From Nitrososphaerota archaeon (GTDB lineage Archaea > Thermoproteota > Nitrososphaeria > Conexivisphaerales > UBA164), in NCBI GenBank assembly GCA_029786595.1, contig JAFLXO010000011.1:1-32573 (forward strand): a stretch of 32,573 nucleotides of DNA, in the 5' to 3' direction. The position numbers were made by a program, and so were the translations under genes. The notes below the pieces were generated by a model. It did not search any database, was not told the DNA's origin, and saw only the letters and a program-made list of their open reading frames with translations. Position 1 is the stretch's first letter; each line of letters starts with the position of its first letter. This document shows positions 15,649-23,732 of this stretch, in pieces.

Positions 15649-16227
15649 TCATGACCGGGCGGACTTTAGCAACCTTGTGAGCACGGTGAGTTCGGCGCAC
15701 CGTTCAGTGGCAATGGACCTCATGACCGCCGTGGTCATGTCCTCTCCTACGGATACTAGGCCGTGGGCTTTCATTACCACGGCTAGTGCACCATGTTCAA
15801 ATACATCAGTTACAGCTGATGCTAGTTCTTGCGTCCCTGGCATAATTATAGGAATAACCGGCACCCTCTTCCCCAGATAGAACTGTGATTCAGTTGTTAT
15901 GGTATCTATTTCATCCTCCACGTAACTGAGCGCTGTTGAATAAGTTGGATGAGTATGTATCACATAATTGATGGAAGGCAACCTTTTGTATATTTCAAGA
16001 TGAAGCCTGTACTCGGAGGAGGGCTGGGGACCCGAAATTAATGACCCATCCAGACCCATAATGGAAAAGTCAATTGACGAAGCCCTTTCTAGGAAAATGT
16101 TGGTCGCCTTGATAACGATCCCCTTTTCAGATCTGGCGCTTAGATTCCCTTCCCGGCCTTCAACGTAACCCAGCTCGGCCAGATACCTCCCGGCCTGAAC
16201 CAGTTCCTTTCTTATTTTATTTATCAT
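15649..16227 (-). CDS. Class II aldolase/adducin family protein
   Basis: A 192-residue zinc-dependent aldolase-type protein related to L-fuculose-1-phosphate aldolase. GREGNLSAR (24-32) is the phosphate-binding start, Glu72 in SSEYRLH matches the catalytic acid, and zinc ligands are His91 and His93 (HTHPTYS) and His155 (KAHGLVSVG). The usual chain is about 200-215 residues. Its ATG overlaps the pheA stop by 4 nt (ATGA), so it is translated with pheA and probably ilvE. The link to amino-acid genes does not fix the substrate; sugar-phosphate aldol cleavage or methylthioribulose-phosphate dehydratase-like activity are options. Confidence 0.88.
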   Translation of the reverse strand: MINKIRKELVQAGRYLAELGYVEGREGNLSARSEKGIVIKATNIFLERASSIDFSIMGLDGSLISGPQPSSEYRLHLEIYKRLPSINYVIHTHPTYSTALSYVEDEIDTITTESQFYLGKRVPVIPIIMPGTQELASAVTDVFEHGALAVVMKAHGLVSVGEDMTTAVMRSIATERCAELTVLTRLLKSARS

Positions 16228-17054
16228 AAGATTTCCCCTCTTTTATAGGAGCCAAGCACCTTTATAAAAATAGCCTTCCTTTCAAGCTCTTCAAGTGTTT
16301 TCTTGATATTTTCCATCTTGACATGACCTTCAAAATCTACGAAAAAGTAGTATTCCCAAGGGGTTGATCTCGTCGGCCTGCTTTCTATCTTTGTAAGATT
16401 GACTCCGTTTTTTGCGAATACACCAAGTGAACTGTACAGTGAACCTGGCATGTGTTTTACCGAATAGATTATAGAAGTCTTGTATTTCACCTGTGTCACG
16501 TACTCACCATCAACCTCCCTTCTGCTCATTACGAAGAATCTGGTGTAATTGTTTACGGAATCCTCGATACCTCTCTTAATGATTTCGAGCCCATAATACT
16601 GTGCAGCCCTCTGACTGGCTATGGCCGCGCAGCCCGTAGCTTTCCTTTCAGCCAAAAGCTTAGCACTTCCCGCGGTATCATAAAGCGAAACCGGCACAAA
16701 GCCACCGGCTTGGATGAACTTCCTGCACTGAGAAAGCGCCTGAGGGTGGGACCAGACCTCCTTTATATCATTTAGCGACTGGCCAGGTAGCGCCATCAGG
16801 CAATGGTTTACCCGGTACACTATTTCACCTATAATTGAAAGTTTTGAATTAAGCAGTAGGTCATAGGTTTCATTTACGCTTCCCTCGAGGGAGTTTTCAA
16901 CAGGAACCACAGCGAAATCAGAATCGCCGTTTTCGGCCGACCTGAATACATCGGCTAGAAAAGGCTTTGGAAGCAATGATACACCGCTGGGGAAGTAGGT
17001 TGCGGCTGCCTCCTCGCTATATGCCCCCCGTTCTCCTTGAAAGCTGACCTTCAT
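16224..17054 (-). CDS. pheA: Prephenate dehydratase
   Basis: Converts prephenate to phenylpyruvate in phenylalanine synthesis. The catalytic domain (1-180) starts MKVSFQGERGAYSEEAA and holds VPVENSLEGSV (50-60), WSHPQALSQC (101-110) and the catalytic TRF (171-173). An ACT domain follows (about 192-265) with PGSLYSSLGVFAKNGVNLT and ESRP (224-227), the phenylalanine-binding motifs that give feedback inhibition. There is no fused chorismate mutase, and the 276-residue length is normal for the single-function form. The gene begins 5 nt after ilvE, whose product could aminate phenylpyruvate. Confidence 0.95.
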   Translation of the reverse strand: MKVSFQGERGAYSEEAAATYFPSGVSLLPKPFLADVFRSAENGDSDFAVVPVENSLEGSVNETYDLLLNSKLSIIGEIVYRVNHCLMALPGQSLNDIKEVWSHPQALSQCRKFIQAGGFVPVSLYDTAGSAKLLAERKATGCAAIASQRAAQYYGLEIIKRGIEDSVNNYTRFFVMSRREVDGEYVTQVKYKTSIIYSVKHMPGSLYSSLGVFAKNGVNLTKIESRPTRSTPWEYYFFVDFEGHVKMENIKKTLEELERKAIFIKVLGSYKRGEIL

Positions 17055-17059
17055 CGATC

Positions 17060-17983
17060 CTAATACACCGGTTCCAGCCAGTCCATGTATTTATTATCCA
17101 TACCTCGTACTATAAGGCCAAATTTACTTTTTATCCTTTCAGTGATAGGCCCTACCGTGCCTCCCCCCACCTTCCTTCTATCCACTTCAAAGATGGGTGT
17201 AACCTCAGCTGCAGTTCCCACGAAGAATAGCTCTTCTGCCGAATATAGCTCCGACCTTTCTATACTCCTTTCGCTTACATTCAACCCCATATCCCGGGCC
17301 ACTTTGATTATGGATGACCTGGTTATCCCATCAAGCGTTCCGGACGATATGGGTGGCGTGGTGAGTTCTCCATCCCTCACCATGAATATGTTCTCACCGC
17401 TGCCCTCGCATACTTCGCCTCTATCGTTTAAGAGTATGGCATCATCATACCCGCCGTTCAACGCCTCATTTTTTGCCATAACGCTGTTGGTGTAATGCCC
17501 AGTAACCTTAGCTGTAATGGGGTTACTCTGGATGCTGAGCCGTCTCCAGCTGGAGACGACCACAGAAATGCCGGCCTTTTCAAAATAACGCCCCAACCTC
17601 ACAACTATTATTATGGTGCTAGCCTTGAGCTTCCTTATGTCCAGACCCACCGGCCCATACCCAGTTATTACCAACGGCCGTATGTAAACGTCAGACCTGA
17701 TCGAGTTAGCCTTAACCGTTTCAATAACAGCCGATCTAAGCTCTTCTAGGCTTAACGGTGAATTAAATCCGTATATCTTCTCTGAATTTATCAACCTTTG
17801 GATGTGTTTGGTGAGCCTAAATATATAGAGTTGAGGTTCATTCCAGTAAGCCCTGATACCTTCAAACGCCCCCGTTCCATAGTGCAAGGCATTTGTCATT
17901 ACATGAACCTTGGCATCCTTCCAGGGGACAAGTTCCCCGTCAATCCATATCAAATCAGTTTCAAATGATTGACTCATTTTCAT
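17060..17983 (-). CDS. ilvE: Branched-chain amino-acid aminotransferase
   Basis: Fold-type IV PLP aminotransferase acting on Val, Ile and Leu and their 2-oxo acids. HYGTGAFEGIRAY (34-46) is the standard N-terminal motif, Arg102 follows in YIRPLV, the PLP lysine is Lys159 in AKVTGHYTNSVMAK, and EGSGENIFMV (193-202) and FVGTAAEVTPI are family blocks. The length of 307 is normal. An ATG at 17983 or the Met at residue 3 may be used; a TATA box lies about 30 nt upstream. It leads a three-gene operon with pheA and a class II aldolase. Confidence 0.95.
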   Translation of the reverse strand: MKMSQSFETDLIWIDGELVPWKDAKVHVMTNALHYGTGAFEGIRAYWNEPQLYIFRLTKHIQRLINSEKIYGFNSPLSLEELRSAVIETVKANSIRSDVYIRPLVITGYGPVGLDIRKLKASTIIIVVRLGRYFEKAGISVVVSSWRRLSIQSNPITAKVTGHYTNSVMAKNEALNGGYDDAILLNDRGEVCEGSGENIFMVRDGELTTPPISSGTLDGITRSSIIKVARDMGLNVSERSIERSELYSAEELFFVGTAAEVTPIFEVDRRKVGGGTVGPITERIKSKFGLIVRGMDNKYMDWLEPVY

Positions 17984-18010
17984 ATACCTGTGTCAGATTG
18001 TCAAGTGCTG

Positions 18011-18021
18011 TTATAAAAACC
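18011..18021 (-). promoter_or_regulatory. TATA box for ilvE operon
   Basis: GGTTTTTATAA on the minus strand is centred about 32 nt before the ATG at 17983, giving a leader of only a few nucleotides. Confidence 0.45.
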
Positions 18022-18283
18022 TTGGGTGAGGTCTATGAAAGAGCACTACGTTCTTTCACACCAAATACGTGAGCTTCCCATACCTCTATGCCCATGTTTA
18101 CCTATGGTTTGCATGGCAAACTGGACATTCCTGCGTATAATATTAAAGCTCCACAGCAACTTTAAGTGCGCCGTTCTGCTCTGCCTTCCAGTTAACCATT
18201 TATCAGAACTTGGCCCACGGTGTATCCTGTATCGCCCTAACAAGGCTGTGGTCTTTCATCATCATGCTGTTCGCAGAAAGGCC
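18011..18283 (-). pseudogene. Decayed tnpB (IS200/IS605 family) fragment
   Basis: One minus-strand phase over 91 codons gives MMMKDHSLVRAIQDTPWAKF, two stops, MVNWKAEQNGALKVAVEL, a stop, then YYTQECPVCHANHR, with three more in-frame stops before the terminal TAA. The order DHSLxRAIxDxxWxxF, YKAExxG, VxxVxxYYTxxCPxC is that of TnpB/OrfB from late RuvC into the first zinc-finger Cys pair. Only this piece remains, and it lies directly downstream of rnhB. The nonsense codons show a dead element. Confidence 0.65.
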
Positions 18284-18294
18284 TTAATAGGCAA

Positions 18295-18936
18295 TTAATC
18301 CTGTGGGATATCCAAAATCTTTAGAGTCTTCCAACTTCTTCTGACTATAGGAGGAAGGGTGCCATCCGCAATGTGCTTCCGCAAATAGCTTCTGGTTTTA
18401 GGGTCTGATGGGTACCCTGAACCGAAATCGCCATAAGCGCGCTTGAGGCCTTCCACTATCATATCCCTATTTACCTTTGCAACTATGCTGGCGGCCGATA
18501 CTGGAGGAAATAGTAGGTCTGCATGATGCGAACTCACCAGCATTATATCTCGATCAAGTTCGTCTTTTATCTGATCTGAGAATAGTTCGGCGTCCGTATC
18601 GGCTGCATCAACCATGGCTAACTCACCGTCCAAGCTATTTACAAGTTTAGCCATATAGCGAGCTTCCAGAAAGTTCAACCTTCTGTGCTTTTTACCATGG
18701 AGAACGTATCTGTCAATGGTGGATGGAGGTATAGCAATGTATTTGATTTTGATATCGGTCAAAGTCATACTCCTAAATATGTCAGCCCTTCTTTCCGGTG
18801 TAAGAAGCTTCGAATCCTTTACGCCAAGGCTCCTTAAAAGCGGAATATCATCTGTAGAAATAGCTCCTATAACTAGCGGGCCAATGACGCTCCCCCTACC
18901 AGCTTCATCTATCCCAATTACCTTCATGATCTTCAC
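18295..18936 (-). CDS. rnhB: Ribonuclease HII
   Basis: Cleaves RNA in RNA-DNA hybrids and at single ribonucleotides in DNA. The opening VIGIDEAGRGSVIGPLVIG carries catalytic Asp10 and Glu11. VKDSKLLTPERR follows, then LAMVDAADTDAE with the next acidic site, and SAASIVAKVNRD near the end. At 213 residues the length is normal for archaeal RNase HII. Start codons at 18936 or 18927 (second Met) both fall inside the preceding gene, which ends at 18905, so the two are translationally coupled. Confidence 0.95.
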   Translation of the reverse strand: MKIMKVIGIDEAGRGSVIGPLVIGAISTDDIPLLRSLGVKDSKLLTPERRADIFRSMTLTDIKIKYIAIPPSTIDRYVLHGKKHRRLNFLEARYMAKLVNSLDGELAMVDAADTDAELFSDQIKDELDRDIMLVSSHHADLLFPPVSAASIVAKVNRDMIVEGLKRAYGDFGSGYPSDPKTRSYLRKHIADGTLPPIVRRSWKTLKILDIPQD

Positions 18937-19408
18937 CCATCAAAACCTTTTCAACATCGTCAAGAGTTAGGACTTTGAAGGTTGACGTAATCAATTCTAC
19001 AAGCGGATCCAAAAATCCGAATTTATAGGTAAAGACCAATTCAGCATCACTATGGACGGCCTTCTCCAAAGTCTTCCTGAGTTCGGGGCTGACAAGCCCC
19101 AATGGTTCTATTTCATGAAAGACCGTTACTTCCAAGCCTGAAACTGAACTTTCAACCGCTTCCGTCGCGAATTTTGATAGTGAATTCAGGTCCAAGCGGC
19201 GGCCGCCGAATCTCGCACCGCTTCCGGATGGAGCTGACAGTCGCCTTCTTTCTCCGCTAGCCAGATCGACTACAAGTAGAGAATATTTTGGTTCCCTGAG
19301 GATGATGGCGCCACCTACCCCCTTGCCGTTATCCCTGAGCCGTTTAACCAGGCTCATCAATATCTTTTGCCCCTTAGATGGCTTATCTATCCCTATTGCA
19401 ATCTTCAT
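18905..19408 (-). CDS. THEP1-like NTPase homologue with degraded nucleotide-binding motifs
   Basis: The 167-residue protein keeps the layout of the archaeal nucleoside-triphosphatase THEP1: an N-terminal strand and loop (GIDKPSKGQK, residues 6-15) where the P-loop GxPGxGKTT should be, GKGVGGAIILRE (28-39), SLLVVDLASGERRRLS (43-58), and VTVFHEIEPLGLVSPELRKTLEKAV (from 94) where the Walker B region DEIGxMEL should be. The GKT/S of Walker A and the DE of Walker B are lost, so NTP hydrolysis is unlikely. Its 3' end overlaps rnhB by up to 32 nt. It could be a binding protein for RNA, DNA or RNase HII. Homology is inferred by eye. Confidence 0.6.
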   Translation of the reverse strand: MKIAIGIDKPSKGQKILMSLVKRLRDNGKGVGGAIILREPKYSLLVVDLASGERRRLSAPSGSGARFGGRRLDLNSLSKFATEAVESSVSGLEVTVFHEIEPLGLVSPELRKTLEKAVHSDAELVFTYKFGFLDPLVELITSTFKVLTLDDVEKVLMGEDHEGNWDR

Positions 19409-19680
19409 AGCCGGTACTATGCCGCGAAGCTTATTAAATATGTAATAAACATATGTGTTCCATCAAAGACAGCAAACAGCGCTGATAAATGGAGTTCATC
19501 CATTCATTGAGGAATCTCTAGCCACAAACTTGTGCCTTAAATCGACCAGAAAGCTACTAAAGCCATCGAAATACCCTACTGCAGAAACGCCATTCTAGAT
19601 TGGCCTCGATGTCATTTAGAACCAGCTTATCCCAGGAAAAATTAGTCAAACTTTAAAAGGCTAAAGGGTAAACTCGAAGC

Positions 19681-20652
19681 ATGCTGGAGAAGGCGCGTCT
19701 GGTAAGCGGCTTCCTTAAATACAAGTATCTCAAGAGAGGGCCTTTATACGCTTCATACAACGTAACTTTCAGGTGCAATTCAAGATGTACGTACTGTGAC
19801 TATTGGAAGAGCGACCCCCCAGAATTGGGAACCGCAGACGCCTTGAAAATAGTGGATCGCATAGCAGAATCTGGAGTCCCAATGATGGACTTCAGTGGAG
19901 GAGAGCCGCTATTAAGGAATGATATGGTTGAACTTTCAAAAAGGGCCAAGGAGGATGGCATGTTGGCCACGATGAACACCAGTGGCCTGATCAGGAAGGA
20001 GGCTGTGGTCAAAGAACTATCCAGATATCTGGACACAGTAACCATATCCTTGGACGGCCTGCCCGATGTGCATGATGAACAGAGGGGAATAAAGGGGGCA
20101 TTCGTAAGGTCATTTGGCACAATGAAGCTGTATAAGGCGGCAGGGCTCCGGGTAGGTATAAACTTGGTGATAACTAAAAGGAACGCCGATACCCTTCATG
20201 AATTCTTCGATTATATTGCTGATTCTGTGGATTTCATAACAGTACAGCCTGTGAACCCATCTGTGAGGTTCAAGTTCAGCGACGAAGCTATGGGAGCGCT
20301 GATTTCGATGAAAGATAAGGGAAAGCTTCCGCTGGATTACAAGTATATAATGGGCATTCGAGATTACTTCGATGGGAATTTTACCAAGGTGTGCGAGGCA
20401 ACCAAACTTTACTTCGCAGTGGACCCAATGGGACAGTTGACTGCATGCCCACCCCGGCATGACATCAAGCTAGGCAGCCTGTTGGAGAAAAGCTTCTGGG
20501 AGCTCCTTGATGAGCATGGGGCCGAAGCAATGAAGGAGATCGATAAATGCAGCGGTTGTTATCTGGCTTGTACTGTCGGCTGGTCTTATCAAATTGATTC
20601 TCCCTTAATAACGAGCGCCTATAACGGCGCAAGGACTTACCTTTCGCATTAA
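19681..20652 (+). CDS. Radical SAM protein with SPASM-like C-terminal cysteines
   Basis: A 323-residue radical SAM enzyme. The [4Fe-4S]-SAM motif is Cys32-x3-Cys36-x2-Cys39 (RCNSRCTYCDYW). MDFSGGEPLLR (69-79) is the SAM-binding GGE motif, and TISLDG (121-126) is typical. The C-terminal part has Cys238, Cys256 and Cys290-x2-Cys293-x3-Cys297, which would bind an auxiliary cluster. The substrate is unknown; relatives work in peptide maturation and haem or cofactor synthesis. There is no partner gene in the same direction and no small precursor peptide. It is convergent with the CLC gene. Confidence 0.88.
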   Translation: MLEKARLVSGFLKYKYLKRGPLYASYNVTFRCNSRCTYCDYWKSDPPELGTADALKIVDRIAESGVPMMDFSGGEPLLRNDMVELSKRAKEDGMLATMNTSGLIRKEAVVKELSRYLDTVTISLDGLPDVHDEQRGIKGAFVRSFGTMKLYKAAGLRVGINLVITKRNADTLHEFFDYIADSVDFITVQPVNPSVRFKFSDEAMGALISMKDKGKLPLDYKYIMGIRDYFDGNFTKVCEATKLYFAVDPMGQLTACPPRHDIKLGSLLEKSFWELLDEHGAEAMKEIDKCSGCYLACTVGWSYQIDSPLITSAYNGARTYLSH

Positions 20653-20676
20653 TGTAAAAGGCGTGCTTGAATCAGT

Positions 20677-22350
20677 TTATGATGACACTACATTCATTAG
20701 CATCCTGATCAGATCTATGTTGGCTACTATGCCCACGAGCTGTCCTGTTAGATTTATAACAAAGATATGATCCTCATTTCTTTCTATCATAGTTTGTATT
20801 ACCTCCTCGAGTGCGGCATCCTCTGTAAAGGTCAGCCCTTTCTTTATAGCTAGGGTATATAGCGGTCTATCGTAGGCAGAAGTGGGCAAGGCCGAAAGGT
20901 CCTCTAAAGTGGTATAGCCAAAGAATAGCCCGCCTTCGGCGACCAACGGAATTACCCTTATAGATTTCTCCTCCAAGAGCTTTCGCGTATCCCTAACTGA
21001 ACTGCTGCTTTCAACAGCCAGCGGGTTACGCGTCATAACATCTTTCACCCGCCTGCTGAGCATTATATGCGGATCCATTGAGATAGCCCTTCTATAGAAC
21101 CTCTCCAGCGCCAGACCTTCGTGTTCCCTCTTCGAAGTGCCTTGTACAGGATAAATCGAAAAGTTGTTGGAAACAAAGTAGGCTATTATGGAGGCAAGCA
21201 GCACCGGTATGATAGCATTTGAACCAACTATCTCTGCAACGAATGCTATCGGCGCAAGGACCACTTTATTAACTCCAGAGGCTGCCGCTCCCATTCCTAG
21301 GAGCGCAAAAAAAGGTACATAGATTGGGGAGAAGATAAGGCCAAAGGCGGCCCCAATGAGCATCCCCATTTCTATGGCCGGCAAAAAGGTTCCACCGGTG
21401 CCGCCAAAGTTAAGCGTGGTAATGACCGCGAATGACTTAAACAGGAGGATAATTATTATGGAAGTTAACGCCAGGCCGCCCGCAATGGTGATGGAGATCA
21501 GGTTCAAGCCCGGCCCTATCGATAGCGGTTCTAAGTAACCTAATGTCCCAAGGATAAGGCCGCCGATCAGCACCAGTAAAGGGAGGCTGGCTTTAGAAAC
21601 CAAAAGGGTGGAGAGCCTGCCAAACAGCTGATAAAGCTTGACAAAGGCTATGCTAAGCCCACCAACAATAAAGCCAAACAGGATGGTCAGGAGGATGAGC
21701 CCAACGTTTAATTGCGGAAGAGTAAAAGCTACGTTGATTATCGATGGTGTATTCAGAAAGAATGAAACTAAATACGCGGCGGCTGAGGCTATCGCTGCTG
21801 CAATGAATGGCTCCTTCTCAAGGTCTCGCTTATAGGGTAGCTCTAGAGCCAGCAGGAAGCCGCTCAGAGGCGTCTTGAATACAGCTGAAAAACCTGCTGC
21901 CAAACCGGTCAGCAGCATGACCTGATAGGTCATGTTTATGGTGAATTTCCTCTTGAACCAGGAGCTTATGCCGGCACCCATCAGCACTGATGCCCCTTCC
22001 GGGCCAACCGGTGCCCCGAACATAAAAGCGCCTAAGGAAGCGAGCGAATAAACAAGGGCATCCCTTAATCTTAGCTTTTCAGGAGATAAATGGTAATACT
22101 CGAGAAACGTTTCGAACGAATCTTCCGCCTTTTTCCTTAGAAAGAGTCTTACTAGCAGGCTCGAAATCAGAAGCGCCATGAGTGCAAATATCAAGAAAAG
22201 CTGTGGTTCCCTCGTCAGCAGAGGGGAAAACCCATTCCATACGGCCAGTGATACCCTGTAGGCTATCGATACGGCGCCCCCGATTATAGCGCCGATGATG
22301 AGGGTGAATACAATGGGTTTTATCGACCCTGGATTTAGAACCCACTTCAA
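20677..22350 (-). CDS. CLC-type chloride channel/antiporter with CBS domain pair
   Basis: A 557-residue membrane protein. Residues 1-410 have the CLC fold: APVGPEGASVLMGAG (113-127) with Glu118 at the gating position (family GREGP), and GGTGGTFLPAIEMG (about 316-329) matching the GxFxP anion-site motif. Residues about 435-555 hold two CBS domains (VKDVMTRNPLAVESS and the final FVINLTGQLVGIVANIDLI), which bind adenine nucleotides and tune transport. Keeping the gating glutamate suggests Cl-/H+ exchange, relevant to acid resistance. The start is ATG at 22350, 50 nt from the divergent MFS gene. Confidence 0.93.
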   Translation of the reverse strand: MKWVLNPGSIKPIVFTLIIGAIIGGAVSIAYRVSLAVWNGFSPLLTREPQLFLIFALMALLISSLLVRLFLRKKAEDSFETFLEYYHLSPEKLRLRDALVYSLASLGAFMFGAPVGPEGASVLMGAGISSWFKRKFTINMTYQVMLLTGLAAGFSAVFKTPLSGFLLALELPYKRDLEKEPFIAAAIASAAAYLVSFFLNTPSIINVAFTLPQLNVGLILLTILFGFIVGGLSIAFVKLYQLFGRLSTLLVSKASLPLLVLIGGLILGTLGYLEPLSIGPGLNLISITIAGGLALTSIIIILLFKSFAVITTLNFGGTGGTFLPAIEMGMLIGAAFGLIFSPIYVPFFALLGMGAAASGVNKVVLAPIAFVAEIVGSNAIIPVLLASIIAYFVSNNFSIYPVQGTSKREHEGLALERFYRRAISMDPHIMLSRRVKDVMTRNPLAVESSSSVRDTRKLLEEKSIRVIPLVAEGGLFFGYTTLEDLSALPTSAYDRPLYTLAIKKGLTFTEDAALEEVIQTMIERNEDHIFVINLTGQLVGIVANIDLIRMLMNVVSS

Positions 22351-22400
22351 TCTGCGCTGTTAACTTTATTAGTGCCGCTTTTAAAGCTATTCTCGGTGCC

Positions 22401-23684
22401 TTGGCAAGAGAGCTTCCGGGATGGTTCTACTTTCTTATACCTTTCTATGCTATTCAAGAGATAATATATACTTTCACTCCAATATACATATTGCACATCG
22501 GGGGCAATGTCGTTGATGTAGGCATCGCCGTGGCTTTATACAGCATCGCATATATGCCCGCCTCAATCATTGGAGGCAAACTTGCCGATACTTTAGGGAA
22601 GAGAAGGTCCCTCGCGCTGCTCGGGCTAGCTTTTCAGGCCGTTAGTATAGTGGGCATGTCATTGCTAAGGTCCATTTATTCCATAGAAGGATTCTTTACG
22701 GTGTATTCATTCGGCTATTCCATTACAATACCGATTGTCGGACTATTGGTGATGGAAACGCTGCCAAAGGAGAAGTGGGGCGAAGGCAACTCGATTTCAT
22801 TTAGGTTTATGATCATCGGCTATATATTGGGGCTTGTCCCCGCCATAGCTTTCCTTCTATATCTTCCATTCTACGATTTCTTCATCATACCCTTCCTTTT
22901 CCTGATAATAGGTTTTCTTTTCGCAGTCAGGCTTATAAAGGAACCACTGGTTACCTTCGAAAGACGTACCCAGATTTCCAATTTCAGCGGTTTTATAGAG
23001 AGGCTTTCAAAATATCCAGTGCTCTTTTTGCGCCTTCCAAAGTTGCTGGACTTTAAGGCCATATACAGGTCCAGTAAAAATAGCATGACGAGAGACCTGC
23101 CCGTCATCATGCTGAGCGCAGGTCTGTTCTTCTTTGCATCAAACCTCCTTTTCACTTCTTACACTCCATTTCTTTATTCGAACAATATATCATTCGGCCT
23201 AATAATGCTCTCAAGCCTCTATTTGACCATCATCAACTATATAGGCACAGTTAAGCCAATCAAGGCCCCAGCAGAGAAGGGCGATGTAAAATTCATTGTC
23301 AACATGATCATGGTCAGGGCGCTCGGAGCCCTTTCCGCTGCCTTGCTCGCTGCCTACATATTTGGATTTAATACGCTGCTTTATACGTTTGTCATCTACA
23401 GCGTGCTCGGCATGGCTTATACGCCCATATTTATAGGGATGAACTCCCTCCTCTATTATAGGCTGCCAAGTGGGGGCAGGGGTGGCATGTTGGGCGTTTA
23501 CAGCGCCATCAGCAGCCTGAGCCTCTTCTTCGGGTCATACTTATCGGGCTTGATCTCATTCTATTTGGGTTATTTCATGACATACTTCCTAGCCGCAATA
23601 TTCTTTTTTATCGCCGCCATATCGATCGAATGGCATTTTAAGTCTCATACGCCCGATGATAAGGAAATATCCTTATCCATTTAA
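22401..23684 (+). CDS. MFS transporter
   Basis: A 427-residue transporter with about 12 helices. Residues 58-69 (GGKLADTLGKRR) match MFS motif A, between helices 2 and 3. A long central basic loop (about 175-240) separates the halves. The start is TTG at 22401, with a TTTTAAAG element about 20 nt upstream; no ATG is close. Substrate unknown. It is divergent from the CLC gene with a 50-bp shared promoter region, and it is not related in detail to the other MFS protein in the window (11062-12204). Confidence 0.88.
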   Translation: MARELPGWFYFLIPFYAIQEIIYTFTPIYILHIGGNVVDVGIAVALYSIAYMPASIIGGKLADTLGKRRSLALLGLAFQAVSIVGMSLLRSIYSIEGFFTVYSFGYSITIPIVGLLVMETLPKEKWGEGNSISFRFMIIGYILGLVPAIAFLLYLPFYDFFIIPFLFLIIGFLFAVRLIKEPLVTFERRTQISNFSGFIERLSKYPVLFLRLPKLLDFKAIYRSSKNSMTRDLPVIMLSAGLFFFASNLLFTSYTPFLYSNNISFGLIMLSSLYLTIINYIGTVKPIKAPAEKGDVKFIVNMIMVRALGALSAALLAAYIFGFNTLLYTFVIYSVLGMAYTPIFIGMNSLLYYRLPSGGRGGMLGVYSAISSLSLFFGSYLSGLISFYLGYFMTYFLAAIFFFIAAISIEWHFKSHTPDDKEISLSI

Positions 23685-23732
23685 GTCGACGGTGTTCCCA
23701 GTAGCTCTATCCTGGGATCATGGTAATTGACA

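Larger units (their letters stand above)
17984..18294. other. 311-bp spacer occupied by a tnpB relic and the ilvE promoter
   Basis: The left end holds the ilvE TATA box. The rest matches decayed IS605-type tnpB sequence on the minus strand. The open frames on the plus strand here have no protein-like features. Confidence 0.6.

Noticed and set aside
17984-18294. Possible structured RNA (GCAGGAATGTCC recalls RNase P RNA)
   Set aside because: No further conserved RNase P elements or long pairings; the TnpB reading explains the sequence better.
18026-18298. 90-codon plus-strand open frame between ilvE and rnhB
   Set aside because: Cys-, His- and Leu-rich with no family resemblance; the opposite strand matches TnpB.
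19434-19652. Minus-strand phase reading WDKLVLNDIEANLEWRF and RFLNEWMNSIYQ with three stops
   Set aside because: It looks protein-like, but three stops in 73 codons is what random sequence gives and I could not assign a family.
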